A stretch of 64,000 nucleotides of DNA from Paraferrimonas haliotis. GTDB taxonomy: Bacteria; Pseudomonadota; Gammaproteobacteria; Enterobacterales; Shewanellaceae. Within the stretch, counting starts at the first letter, position 1. Each line of letters starts with the position of its first letter. A model generated the notes under the pieces. That model searched no databases, had not been told where the DNA came from, and was given only the letters and a program-made list of their open reading frames with translations. Location: assembly GCF_002282895.1 (NCBI RefSeq), contig NZ_NRRB01000006.1, positions 164,356 to 228,355 of the forward strand, read 5' to 3'. Shown here in pieces: positions 46,142 to 55,317 of the stretch. The position numbers and the translations under genes were made by a program.

Positions 46142-48378
46142 TAGGCAGCAAGGCGACCAGCGCTGTGAAGTTCGCCTGCGAGTTGATAATTAGAAAGATA
46201 CGCCACACTGGTGCTCAGGGTGGAGTTATCTTTTCGGGTGTTGCCACAGACGGTAGCAACCAGCGGTATGTAGTCAAAGCTAGTTACAAGCTTGCCCCTG
46301 CTCCAAAACTTTTTAGGCCAGGCCACAAGTGGTCTGTAAGCGGCTCTGTGTCCGAATATGTGGTCAAGCTTCGCGATGGCAGTACCAGGACGGAGATGCA
46401 AATCACTGCTGACTCACTGGTTTTTTTGCGTGCCGACAACGACAACATTGAGCAGATGCTGAGAAGCATTGAGGGGGTCGGTGAGTCAAAGGCCAAGAAC
46501 CTTGCTAAAACCCTTGGCGCTCGTATAAATCAAATAGCAATGGCAGAGGATACGTCGGAGCTAGAAGAGCACTGTTCCCCCCTCATCGCTGCAAGGATTG
46601 TTCAGGTGGTTCGAGAAAGCGAGGTGTTCCCAGCCCTTCAGTTGTTTGATGAATGTGGCATCCCAACCCACCTGGCCTCCCAAGCTATCAAGATCTGGAA
46701 GCACAAGTCATACGAAATATTTTCGACGAACCCATACTTTCTCTCAGCATTTGAACCCAGCATGAAGCTATTGGATGAAGTGGCTATCAAACGCTTCGGT
46801 TTTGAGAAAGACTCACCAGAGCGACTCATTGCATTCGTTAAGTCGGCCTTGTTCAATGCTTTTGAGCAAGGCCACACATGTCTTCCTACAAAAAAACTGA
46901 AAACTCGTCTTACACACATGCTTGGGGATCAGGAGATTGCAAGCCGTGCTATCGAATCTGCGATGGCCCAAGGCGAGATTGAGCAAAGAAGCGATCTTAT
47001 CCAGGTCAGCAGCATGGTCACCATTGAGTCATCGGTAGCCAAGAACAGCGCGAAGCTCCTTTCCCGATACTTTGATATACCCGATCACACGATCCAGTCT
47101 TCTATCGATAAATATCAGAGCGGCATTATTTTTCCACTAACCGATGAGCAGAAGGCAGCTATTAGCGTCTGCGTTAAGAGTGGTATTTCACTTCTGACCG
47201 GAGGGGCCGGGTGTGGTAAGACTACCGTTCTGGAGGGGATTTGCGCTGCTTTGGAAGACTCTCAGCAAACCAGTAAGATTTATCTAATGGCTATCTCTGG
47301 CCAGGCCGCTAAGCGGATACAGGAAGCTACTGGTAGGGATGCCATGACTATCGCTGCATTTCTTTACCATGTGGATAGCGAGGATATACCAGAGGATGCA
47401 ACCATCATTGTCGACGAGGGCTCTATGGTAGACACCTTGGCACTAAACATGATCCTCAAGCGCGTTCCAAGTAAAGGACGATGCTTGATTGCCGGTGACC
47501 CAGAGCAGTTGTCACCAGTCGGCGTTGGCCTGACGCTCCACAAGATGGTTGACTTACCGTTCCCCAATCCTCACCTGTCCGCTGTAAAGCGCCAAAGTTC
47601 GGCCTCTGGCATTCCTCAGGTAGCTACCGCCATCAGAAATTACGATGGTGACTGTGAAGTTGAGTTTGCTGATTACGATGGAAAAGGCTCAGGCGTCAGT
47701 TTCATTGAGGTTCCCGATCACCTGATTACATCCAAAGTGATTGAGCTCTACTCAGCTCTCGGTGGTGATGGAGAGAGCAATGATGTCTTGATCCTTTCTC
47801 CAGTGCGCAACCATTCCGGCGGTGTGGTGGACATCAACCGGAATATCCACGACAAGGTTGCGAAGAGTGATAACAGACTCTTATTCGACACGGCTGGCTT
47901 CAAGGGCGTCAACGCTCTGATAGATGGCGTACCCTTGTGTGTTGGCGATCTTATCATGACCCGTAGGAACGATTATGAGCGCGGTTTTAGGAATGGGTCG
48001 ATTGGCAGGGTGACCTCATTCGACAGCGGTTCTCAGGCAATTCAGGTGGACATGGAGGGGGTGGACGTAATTATGTCGTTCGCTGATACCCCTATCTTGA
48101 ACATGGCTTACGCTACTACCGTCCACAAGTCACAGGGTTCGCAGTATCCGAGGGTGATCATTGCCGTGAAGGAATCACGCCTCCTTGACCGTCACTTATT
48201 CTATACAGCCGTTACTAGGGCTAGAGAGCAGGTTGTTATCGTTGGCGATCGAAAAGCTTTTACTAAAGCTTTGAGTAAGTCTAAGGCATTCGCCAGACAT
48301 ACCCTGCTAGATGTGCACCTGTCCGAGTGCCACGCCAACCTGAATAAGAACGAGCCCCAAGGCCCGCAGGGCCTATAA
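46135..48378 (+). CDS. RecD2-like AAA+ DNA helicase
   Basis: A 747-residue superfamily 1B helicase. N-terminal OB-like domain, then a helix-hairpin-helix (SIEGVGESKAKNLAKTLG, ~115-130), Walker A LTGGAGCGKTT (~360), Walker B VDEGSMVD, GDPEQLSPVG, and C-terminal ATTVHKSQGSQYPRVI and YTAVTRAREQVVIVG. It should unwind DNA 5'-3'. It is translationally coupled to the recombinase set; a helicase is not part of the core reported for SEs or GMTs, so it may handle a single-strand intermediate. Confidence 0.85.
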   Translation: MVIGSKATSAVKFACELIIRKIRHTGAQGGVIFSGVATDGSNQRYVVKASYKLAPAPKLFRPGHKWSVSGSVSEYVVKLRDGSTRTEMQITADSLVFLRADNDNIEQMLRSIEGVGESKAKNLAKTLGARINQIAMAEDTSELEEHCSPLIAARIVQVVRESEVFPALQLFDECGIPTHLASQAIKIWKHKSYEIFSTNPYFLSAFEPSMKLLDEVAIKRFGFEKDSPERLIAFVKSALFNAFEQGHTCLPTKKLKTRLTHMLGDQEIASRAIESAMAQGEIEQRSDLIQVSSMVTIESSVAKNSAKLLSRYFDIPDHTIQSSIDKYQSGIIFPLTDEQKAAISVCVKSGISLLTGGAGCGKTTVLEGICAALEDSQQTSKIYLMAISGQAAKRIQEATGRDAMTIAAFLYHVDSEDIPEDATIIVDEGSMVDTLALNMILKRVPSKGRCLIAGDPEQLSPVGVGLTLHKMVDLPFPNPHLSAVKRQSSASGIPQVATAIRNYDGDCEVEFADYDGKGSGVSFIEVPDHLITSKVIELYSALGGDGESNDVLILSPVRNHSGGVVDINRNIHDKVAKSDNRLLFDTAGFKGVNALIDGVPLCVGDLIMTRRNDYERGFRNGSIGRVTSFDSGSQAIQVDMEGVDVIMSFADTPILNMAYATTVHKSQGSQYPRVIIAVKESRLLDRHLFYTAVTRAREQVVIVGDRKAFTKALSKSKAFARHTLLDVHLSECHANLNKNEPQGPQGL

Positions 48379-48662
48379 GGCAGCGCTCGGTGGTCTTACA
48401 TCCCTCAATGCTGGCACGCCGGCACTAGGCCGAAGGCCGTCTCGGGCGCTTTCGGCAGAGACCAACTTGCGCAGCGCGCCCCCTGCAAGACCGTTTTTTT
48501 GTTTTTCAAGAGGTTCCCACCACCCTTGCTGTAAAAAATAGACCATAGATGTCAAGCTCCTCTTCAACACACCGCCAAACCGCGATCTGACAGTCTAAAA
48601 TCATTATTTAATCAACAATCTCTAGTTGAGTCTAAACATACAACTAGAAAACGGATTTGTGT
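48379..48662. other. GC-rich structured region between two facing recombinase modules
   Basis: Begins with GGCCC-GCA-GGGCC across the helicase stop and contains GGCCGAAGGCC, GCCGGC and other short palindromes, then an abrupt change to AT-rich sequence at ~48500 after a T-run. Probably the right end of the first module; a termination role is also possible. Confidence 0.45.
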
Positions 48663-49193
48663 CTAAATTTCTAACTCACGTTTCTTGAGTTCAACTACAT
48701 TGTTGAACTGTTTAGAACTTGAAATTCTGAGTTCATGATCTTGAGGCGGTAACCTCTCCCAAAGGGCGGTATATAACTCATCGGCCTGTTCTATATAAAA
48801 TTTAAGAAGCTCATCTTTTTTATGTAGTTCGAGCGACAGTCGATCTACTTTTTCACCGAGATCCGCTTTCTGCTTTCTGAGAGATCGAACATCTTCTTTT
48901 AGTTTCAATACCAACTTCGAATTGGGCGTTTCGGAACTTGACGTAGCGTCATCGCAATACAACCTCTCTGATTCTGCTTGCTCAATTAGAATAAATAGAT
49001 CTTCGTGTCGTTTCAGCGCACCATTCGAGAGACCGGCCTCCTGTTCGACATTAGTTCTATTGATCTTTATGGATTTGCCGTTTTTTGCTCGGAGCAGGAG
49101 GTTTGGGTTGGTTATATCCCCAGATTTCAACCTTGATATTGCGGCTTTTAAAATGCCTTTCGTGTTATGGTAGTCACGCTGTCTCTTATTCAT
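48663..49193 (-). CDS. Coiled-coil protein, GmtX/TnpC-like (second module)
   Basis: A 176-residue protein. N-terminal helical region with NRTNVEQEAGLSNGALKRHEDLF (helix-turn-helix-like), then a coiled coil (~90-130, LVLKLKEDVRSLRKQKADLGEKVDRL). Same layout as the accessory proteins of the first module. It starts where the broken recombinase stops, so the two formed an operon on the minus strand. Confidence 0.6.
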   Translation of the reverse strand: MNKRQRDYHNTKGILKAAISRLKSGDITNPNLLLRAKNGKSIKINRTNVEQEAGLSNGALKRHEDLFILIEQAESERLYCDDATSSSETPNSKLVLKLKEDVRSLRKQKADLGEKVDRLSLELHKKDELLKFYIEQADELYTALWERLPPQDHELRISSSKQFNNVVELKKRELEI

Positions 49194-50094
49194 TAGCTTG
49201 CAACCTCAAAATTTATAACTTTGTTTAGGATATCTTCAGGAAAGTCTACTGGCTCAAAATCAAGGCCCAAATCACTCAGAATTTTTTCTGCCGCTTTAAC
49301 CGTCATAACTTCTTTTGTCGCAGAGCTCGGATTTAGCTCGTTGTTGCGAACCAACAAATCTAAATTTCTTTTGGCTGTCATGATTGCAGTATGGGCATAC
49401 TGAGCATCCTCTATATAATCAAACTCACACCCAACACACTCTGTAAGATCAATATTAATCCGCATCGAACAAGATGCATTGCTACAGTACATACTTGGAG
49501 CAATGGCGTGGATATGTTCCTTTCCACTAACCAGCATTTCCCGCCAATAATCCGTGGAAAGCAACTTATTTGAATCACCTACTTTAAAGTGATTCTTACC
49601 ATCCATAAAGAGCTCTTTATTCCAGCTCTTAGCTTTCCCTCCAGCTACCGGTTCATCGTTAGCCATCTTGCCATAAAGTCGCGCCAATATTTTCGCCGAT
49701 TGTTCAACTTTCTCCCGCTCTACGTCATGCCAGATACGAGAGAACTTGATAGCATTCTTAGCATAATGCATAGTCATAGCTAGTGATAAATGACCTAACT
49801 GCTGCTTAAGTGCTGGGAATGAACACAATTGATAACCTACTAGATAGTAGGCAAAAGACCTACGAAACTGGTGAGAATTCACTTTCCACTCTTGCCCGGC
49901 TTTAAAGCGATGGTTTCCTTCGGAGACATTTAGCGCAGCAATATCTTCATCGTCTAGAACAAAATCGATTTCTAATAGTTCTGCAAACACCTTGGTAGCA
50001 TAACCAACAAGTTTTTTAGGCGAGGTAACTGGTTCAAAAAATGGTTTGCCAATAGCAGCGAAGAAAGCACCATGATCACCTTTCGGGAAGTATG
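49193..50094 (-). pseudogene. Tyrosine recombinase, C-terminal fragment (second module)
   Basis: The frame is open from ~50119, and coding-like sequence (YTYFPKGDHGAFFAAIGKPF) runs into the 265-residue part that starts at GTG 49990. Catalytic remains are SHQFRRSFAYYL (His-x-x-Arg), QLGHLSL and MTMHYAK (Tyr). The C-terminal half has CSNASCSMR and CVGCEFDY, cysteines as in the large recombinase. The N-terminus, with the first catalytic Arg, is missing; the cut coincides with a 30-base palindrome. Confidence 0.75.
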
Positions 50095-50124
50095 TGTAGT
50101 GGTCAAGTAAAATTGGCCACTACA
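50095..50124. repeat. 30-base palindrome at the truncation point
   Basis: Arms TGTAGTGGTCAA and TGGCCACTACA around seven bases. It looks like the two ends of an insertion sequence placed back to back, or a solo terminal-repeat relic. Confidence 0.6.
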
Positions 50125-50331
50125 ATAAGGATGTTCAGCTCAATGTAAGGGTTACAGGCAGGATGGGCTAAGACACTGAATGGCGGGTACTGACCCTAAG
50201 CAGACGTTCGTTTGTAGGCGAGCAGCAGTGTGAGCTCCCGATTTGTCCAATGCTTCCTTTGAACGCAAAACTATTGATATTATCGATGGTTCGATATAAA
50301 TACGCTGCTATGTACTTTGAGGGAATACAAA

Positions 50332-50787
50332 TTGAAAAGGATTTTCTGGTTTAGTTTGGTATTGGCTTTTTTGTTCGCCAACGAATATTCGTCCAAGTTT
50401 CTGCTAGCTGTATTTGTGGGTAAAATGGGCATCTCTGAAGCCGTTGAACGAACACTTCAGTACGCATCAATACAAAGCTACATATTTTCCGCGAGCTTTC
50501 GAGCAATCCCTTTCGTCGCGCTAGGGCTTTTCGCTGCGAAGTCCAGTATTTGGACTACCAGAATCGGTAAGATTGGTGCGTGGAGCATGTTACTGCTAAT
50601 TACGTCGTTTGTTCTGTATGGTTATTGGGGTATGCAGTATTCATTATTCACTGATGAACGTACTTCCTCTACGTCTGCTTTGGCGGTGATTTGGATACCG
50701 ATATGGGCTTTACTGTTCGCAGCAATCGGCTGGATGACTTTATTGATCGTATCCAACTTATCTAGGCGGTTTAAAAAAGGGTCGTAA
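50332..50787 (+). CDS. Small membrane protein, unknown
   Basis: About 151 residues from TTG 50332 (GAGGGA 7 bases upstream). Four hydrophobic helices: ~5-20, 48-68, 78-98 and 118-140. No family recognised. No close neighbour in the same unit; it is the first of three small plus-strand genes separated by cassette-like spacers. Confidence 0.6.
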   Translation: MKRIFWFSLVLAFLFANEYSSKFLLAVFVGKMGISEAVERTLQYASIQSYIFSASFRAIPFVALGLFAAKSSIWTTRIGKIGAWSMLLLITSFVLYGYWGMQYSLFTDERTSSTSALAVIWIPIWALLFAAIGWMTLLIVSNLSRRFKKGS

Positions 50788-51045
50788 CTATGTTTTTACT
50801 GCGCAGTTCGCTTCGAAAACCGCCGGGTCTTTAGTCGGTTGCCTAGCAAGAGCGTCAAGTGAACGACTCTGCTCAGTCGAAGGGGCATTGTCGAGAGCTG
50901 CGAGAATGGTGAGGCTTAGCCTGGCCCGTAGCGGTCGTTCATAAGCAAGCACAAGTTATAGAATAATGCTCTTTATTCCAGATCTTGTTTGGCCAATAAT
51001 TCTCCGAGTATTATATATAATCCGTGTAGCAAGCCGTTATATGCC

Positions 51046-51399
51046 ATGAGAAAAGTTGACGCGATTGCCAAGATTAAAAATTCACTTAATGGCTGTGAGC
51101 CTCAAATCATTACACCGAAAGGTGAGAGTTATGAGGAACATATTGAGCAACTCTCGAAGCAACTATTTCAGGCAATCATTGAGCCGGTTTCTGTAAAAGT
51201 CACCTCTACGATTATCGAGGATGCAGACTTTGATATGTATAGAACAGCAACTGTTTGGGCTATAGCTAGATCAGGTATCAACTGGTTGTTAACTCTCGAA
51301 GGGCAGCAGGAGTTTGCACTAGCATTTGGCTCTAACCCTTTAGACTTAAAATTACATGGTTGCTCTTCAAGCGATGCTCTAGCAGAGTGGTGTAGTTAG
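51046..51399 (+). CDS. Unknown protein, cassette-like
   Basis: A 117-residue soluble protein from ATG 51046; the longer frame to 50989 crosses the possible cassette junction at CGTTATATGCC. Mixed alpha/beta with no known domain. Start lies 8 bases after the junction-like GTT. Confidence 0.55.
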   Translation: MRKVDAIAKIKNSLNGCEPQIITPKGESYEEHIEQLSKQLFQAIIEPVSVKVTSTIIEDADFDMYRTATVWAIARSGINWLLTLEGQQEFALAFGSNPLDLKLHGCSSSDALAEWCS

Positions 51400-51520
51400 A
51401 CATATTACTGGGCGTTTTAATAAGCGGAAACTTTGCAGTCGGCTAGATTCCGCTTCGCTTCGAAGGTTATCGTCAAACAAGCTGCTCCCTCCGAGTGGAG
51501 CGTTACGTCACAGGAGTAAC

Positions 51521-51955
51521 ATGGAAAGTCGGATAGAAATTTCATCTATATGGGAAGACGAATGTTTGTTCGAAATCAGAATAAACGGGACCAATGGTAC
51601 TTTTGCAGGGCAAGCTGATTGCTACACCAGTAGAAACGAAATTGAGAAGCTTGGAAAAATATTAGAGAAATTTCCCAGTTCAGTGACTGACACTTTGGAG
51701 TTTGCTTCTCGCGCTAAACCAGATCTATCATACTTTTCAATGTCCGGTTTCTGTACCGACAGCTGTGGGCACACGTTGCTCGCAATTACTATTGCTCATA
51801 TTGTGTCCTTCACAAACGTAAGAGACGAAAACTATAAAGTTAACTTCGACTTAAAAGTCGAGCCCCAATCAATTAATCACTTCGGTAGACAGCTACAGCG
51901 CATAGCTGAGGAGCCAATTGGCACTACTGAGGCGGTTCTAAAAAGTGCAATGTAA
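51521..51955 (+). CDS. Unknown protein, cassette-like
   Basis: A 144-residue soluble, mainly beta protein with a strong AGGAG ribosome site. Its pattern (WEDECLFEIRINGTNGTFAGQADCYT) resembles single-domain proteins common in gene cassettes; no function is recognised. Confidence 0.6.
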   Translation: MESRIEISSIWEDECLFEIRINGTNGTFAGQADCYTSRNEIEKLGKILEKFPSSVTDTLEFASRAKPDLSYFSMSGFCTDSCGHTLLAITIAHIVSFTNVRDENYKVNFDLKVEPQSINHFGRQLQRIAEEPIGTTEAVLKSAM

Positions 51956-52319
51956 CTAATCCCTAAAGAGAACCATCAATACTTGGTTAATTTTTTGTCG
52001 GCTTAGCTTGGCTCTCTGCCGCTTGTAATTCTGTGAAAACGGGAAGCTAGCTAGCAGCGCTCTTGGCCAAAGCGGCCATTGAACCAAAAGTTGCGTTATC
52101 GTTATTTCTATTAATTTGAGAAAAACGTGTTGGATTACTGCGAATCAAACGTAAGTTGGGGGCGACAAATTCAACTGTTCGCAAATCTTGTGACGTAGCG
52201 CAAACCTATTAGACAAGTTAGATATTATTCTAATTTTGAACCTGCAAAATCATAACTTGATAGCTCTTTGCTTGATTTAGCTGCTAAATTGCAAGCACTA
52301 ATAAAACCTCTATATCCCC
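51956..52319. other. Spacer before the copper module
   Basis: No gene seen. The segment to ~52097 ends in GCGTTATCG, a cassette-junction-like motif. The rest is AT-rich promoter-type DNA before the Cys/His-rich gene. No CueR-type palindrome was found. Confidence 0.4.
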
Positions 52320-52739
52320 ATGCGCTTACTCCTTGCAAATTTAATGATGCTTATTCTGTTGCTGCCGAGCTCGGATAGCCTAGGTGTGCAAGTTCACTCC
52401 AGTCAGCTAGATACTAACAGCGGCATTCATATTTTGGGCTACTCGACTGGCTGTAAGCATCACTCCTCCTCAGAAAACCGATATATCAACGAACAGAGTG
52501 GCGATTGCTGCTCTAATCATTTCGATTCAAGAATTCCAGCTGCAGAGACCGACAGACCCTGTTGTGATTCTTGCGACAACTGCGAGCACTGCGATTTTCA
52601 CTTTAATTCAGCGGTTGTCGTTCGCACCGTCATAGCGCCAGCGCCAGACTATAAGAACAATTTCACTTGCAGCGGTAATCAACGCTTTAGCTCTTTGTTA
52701 TGGGCACCACTAATACCTCCTCCAATCCATCTTCAATAA
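52320..52739 (+). CDS. Secreted Cys/His-rich metal-binding-like protein
   Basis: A 139-residue protein with an N-terminal hydrophobic signal helix (LLLANLMMLILLLPSS). The mature part has many Cys and His: CKHHSSSENR, GDCCSNHF, CCDSCDNCEHCDFHF. It ends in a Pro-rich tail (LLWAPLIPPPIHLQ). It is comparable in layout to the small protein that heads the RND operon at 61919. Presumably a periplasmic or membrane-attached copper-handling protein; inferred from residues and location. Confidence 0.65.
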   Translation: MRLLLANLMMLILLLPSSDSLGVQVHSSQLDTNSGIHILGYSTGCKHHSSSENRYINEQSGDCCSNHFDSRIPAAETDRPCCDSCDNCEHCDFHFNSAVVVRTVIAPAPDYKNNFTCSGNQRFSSLLWAPLIPPPIHLQ

Positions 52740-52773
52740 CCCAGTTTAAATCGAGTCATTTACTCGACTTTAT

Positions 52774-52798
52774 GCCATTAAGTGGCAATTTTATTGAA
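52774..52798 (+). terminator. Weak hairpin after the Cys/His-rich gene
   Basis: TGCCA/TGGCA stem with a five-base loop followed by ATTTTATTG. A second short hairpin (TCGAGT/ACTCGA) lies just before it. Confidence 0.35.
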
Positions 52799-52845
52799 AT
52801 TTTTATTGATAGTTGCTGACATTTGTTCAGCAGAGGAAGTTTATT

Positions 52846-53466
52846 ATGTTTCGTAACTCTTTGATTAAATCCGCTCTAACCTCTTTGTTATTGGTTCTAC
52901 CTGCCTATGGCGTTTTCGCTAGCCAAAGCGAGCTCAAGAGTTTTTCTGAGCTTGATCATCACGCTGCCGTAAAACAGGCACACGAATGGTATAAAAACGA
53001 TCAAGGGATCGTGGTAAAAGTCATGCCAAACGAAGTGGTTGCAACCCAAACAGAGAGCAAGCAAAGCACCTCAGTGGCGATCCCAAAAGATCAATTCTAT
53101 TTGTCCATCGCACCTTGGATTAACTACACACATCCCTGTACTTATCACGTTCCTACAGGTTGTACCGGAGAGCTAGTTGGGCAAAAAATGCACATGAGCG
53201 CGGTTGATGTAGAGACCGGTGAAGAACTGCTAAATCAAATGATTACGACCCAACACGATGGGTTCATAGATTTTTGGGTGCCGCGTAATCGTCGTCTTGA
53301 GTTTACTTTCCATCATGGAGATGCCAACGGCGTATACCGAGAGGCGAAAGAGGTGCTGTCGACCTTTGGCGACGCTCGTACATGCATTACCACAATGCAA
53401 CTCAAAGCCATGAACACGGGTCATTCCAAAACATCAAAACACTCGGGTCACCAAGGCCACCATTAA
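52846..53466 (+). CDS. cueP: CueP-family periplasmic copper-binding protein
   Basis: About 206 residues from ATG 52846 (AGAGGA upstream). Signal peptide ending GVFA; then the CueP core: KDQFYLSIAPWINYTHPCTYHVPTGCTGELVG (two Cys), HDGFIDFWVPR and TCITTMQL (third Cys). A His-rich tail (SKHSGHQGHH) follows. In Salmonella CueP binds periplasmic copper and supplies it to superoxide dismutase, as well as giving resistance. Confidence 0.9.
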   Translation: MFRNSLIKSALTSLLLVLPAYGVFASQSELKSFSELDHHAAVKQAHEWYKNDQGIVVKVMPNEVVATQTESKQSTSVAIPKDQFYLSIAPWINYTHPCTYHVPTGCTGELVGQKMHMSAVDVETGEELLNQMITTQHDGFIDFWVPRNRRLEFTFHHGDANGVYREAKEVLSTFGDARTCITTMQLKAMNTGHSKTSKHSGHQGHH

Positions 53467-53609
53467 CATTGCAAGCGCTCATAGTTGCTCCAGTTTCAAT
53501 TGGGCAACATTGGGTTGGCAAACTGTAAACTAAATGATCTCGCGCAACATTAGGCAACCCTAATAGGCGTAAAATATCCCAGCTAATTGGGTCTCTTAGG
53601 AGAATTATC

Positions 53610-54614
53610 GTGAAGAAGTTAATGTTAAGTGTAGCGGTTTTCGGCTTGCTACAAGGCTGTGGCTCAGAGAGCTCAGACAATGAAATCCCCGAAATGTCAA
53701 AGGGCACTCTGTCCATAGGTATCTCAGATAGCCCAATGCACTCGATGCAAAAAGTTCAGTTGGAGTTTCATCGATTTCATTACACCGACGCTAGCGGCGT
53801 TGAACACCAACACCAAATGTCCGGCGTGCAGATGAATCTGATGGACTATCGCGGCATGGACCGGCACATGGTGATTGATCAGCTGAATTTACCCGCAGGC
53901 CAATATCACAACGGCTATTTTGAAATGGTGGAAGGCGATGGCAATCAAGGCTGTTATGTGGATAACGGCACGGGTAGGCACGGACTTCACCTAGAAAATG
54001 ACCGTATACACCTTGGCGATTTCGAAGTAAGAGCCGGTGACCATCACCGCATGACAATCGAAATGGATTTGTACCGTGGACTGCACGGTAGCGATCAACA
54101 TCACCAAGGCTATCATTTCCATCAAGACGCCTCCTACAGCGTTGCTGACAATCACATGGGCCACCTAATCGGAGAAGTTGACCCTCAGTGGGTTGAAGAT
54201 TGTGAAACCAAGAACTCGGCCAATGGGGCGTTAGATAGTAACTTCGGCCACATGGCCTACCTCTATCCTGCAGAAGTAAGCAGCATTGAAAAGATGGCCG
54301 ACATAAGTGGTGAAAGAAATGATGGTCGTATCGCACCGATTGCAACTGCACCTGTATTTCAAGACCACAATGACGACTGGCACTTCCACATGGGTTTCTT
54401 GCCTAAAGGCGAGTATCGGGTCGGCTATACATGCTTAGCACATTTCGACGACGCAAGTGTCGATGATATTGCAAGTGGTCGATTTGAGATGGAGCAAGAC
54501 GCTGGATCGGTGGTGGTCAACACCGGCGAAAACGGTGGCCATCAAAATGTCATGACCTGTGGCAACGGACACCGAGGCGGTGGTCATGGCGGTCATGGAG
54601 GGCATGGGGGCTAA
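53610..54614 (+). CDS. His-rich DUF4382-like lipoprotein
   Basis: A 334-residue lipoprotein starting at GTG (TAGGAG upstream). Lipobox LLQGCGS; the N-terminal domain GTLSIGISDSPMHSMQKVQLEFHRF is DUF4382-like. The protein is full of His and Met, and the tail is a GHGG repeat (GGGHGGHGGHGG), suited to copper binding at the cell surface. It follows cueP in the copper module; a role as a metal sink is inferred. Confidence 0.8.
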   Translation: MKKLMLSVAVFGLLQGCGSESSDNEIPEMSKGTLSIGISDSPMHSMQKVQLEFHRFHYTDASGVEHQHQMSGVQMNLMDYRGMDRHMVIDQLNLPAGQYHNGYFEMVEGDGNQGCYVDNGTGRHGLHLENDRIHLGDFEVRAGDHHRMTIEMDLYRGLHGSDQHHQGYHFHQDASYSVADNHMGHLIGEVDPQWVEDCETKNSANGALDSNFGHMAYLYPAEVSSIEKMADISGERNDGRIAPIATAPVFQDHNDDWHFHMGFLPKGEYRVGYTCLAHFDDASVDDIASGRFEMEQDAGSVVVNTGENGGHQNVMTCGNGHRGGGHGGHGGHGG

Positions 54615-54628
54615 ACCTTGTAGAAATT

Positions 54629-54652
54629 AAGGCGGGCTCTCGAGTCCGCCTT
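54629..54652 (+). terminator. Hairpin after the His-rich lipoprotein gene
   Basis: AAGGCGG/CCGCCTT stem with a ten-base loop that itself can pair. Followed by a short T-run only. Confidence 0.55.
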
Positions 54653-54758
54653 TGCCCTTGAGGATATATCTAAGCCCCAGTAAAACCGCTTTATCGTAGC
54701 TGTTAGGTATTTATTGACGGTGGGAGCTACGGACCAAAACAAGTTGAAGCTTGTTAAC

Positions 54759-55229
54759 TTAAATCCATCTTCTTACATCTTTGGCGTACTCTAAATATGA
54801 TTTTCCAAACTTTCTTGCAAGTAACCGCTCTTCCGTGCAAATTTGAAATCGAGTAATAAAAGCAATAAAAACAGCAACAAATACCAAAGCAACGATGCTG
54901 CCCAGATAGAGTCCCCAACCCACTAAACATAGAGTCATACCCAGGTACATAGGGTTACGTGTTAATCCATATATATCATTAGTCACTAATTGATTTGAGG
55001 CACTTGGGATACGAGGGTCAACGGTGGTTTGGTGGCGTTTAAAAACTTGTACTCCTCGAAAGATAACAACCAAACCGACCAAGCCAAAAGCCCAACCCGC
55101 AATATCCATTACTGGTCCATCAACCGAAAACTGCACTGTAGCGATTGACGCCAAGAACATAAGGACCCCAGTTAAAAGCATCACGACAATTGGCGGAACC
55201 TTGAGTTCCAGAGTTGATAAATACGACAT
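54759..55229 (-). CDS. Isoprenylcysteine carboxyl methyltransferase-like membrane protein
   Basis: About 156 residues from ATG 55229. Four membrane helices and the SAM-binding end YGLTRNPMYLGMTL with EERLLARKFGKSYLEYAKDVRRW typical of ICMT/PEMT-like enzymes. Bacterial members are often in heavy-metal clusters; substrate unknown. A MerR-type promoter upstream reads into this gene. Confidence 0.85.
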   Translation of the reverse strand: MSYLSTLELKVPPIVVMLLTGVLMFLASIATVQFSVDGPVMDIAGWAFGLVGLVVIFRGVQVFKRHQTTVDPRIPSASNQLVTNDIYGLTRNPMYLGMTLCLVGWGLYLGSIVALVFVAVFIAFITRFQICTEERLLARKFGKSYLEYAKDVRRWI

Positions 55230-55267
55230 TCTCAAACCATTCCCCACTTTCAATGTTCGTTTGGCTT

Positions 55268-55298
55268 ATGTTAAAACCTATAGTAACTAGAGGTTCAA
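55268..55298 (-). promoter_or_regulatory. MerR-type promoter and operator
   Basis: On the minus strand: -35 TTGAAC (55293-55298), a 19-base spacer and -10 TAACAT (55268-55273). The spacer holds the dyad ACCTATAGTAACTAGAGGT (55276-55294 on the plus strand). The over-long spacer with a dyad is the hallmark of MerR-activated promoters. It drives the ICMT-like gene. Confidence 0.85.
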
Positions 55299-55317
55299 GT
55301 ACTATTCGCAAAATAAA

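Noticed and set aside
53791..54351. 186-codon minus-strand frame opposite the His-rich lipoprotein gene
   Set aside because: Cys/Arg-rich composition is what the antisense of a His/Asp-rich gene gives; no start signal.
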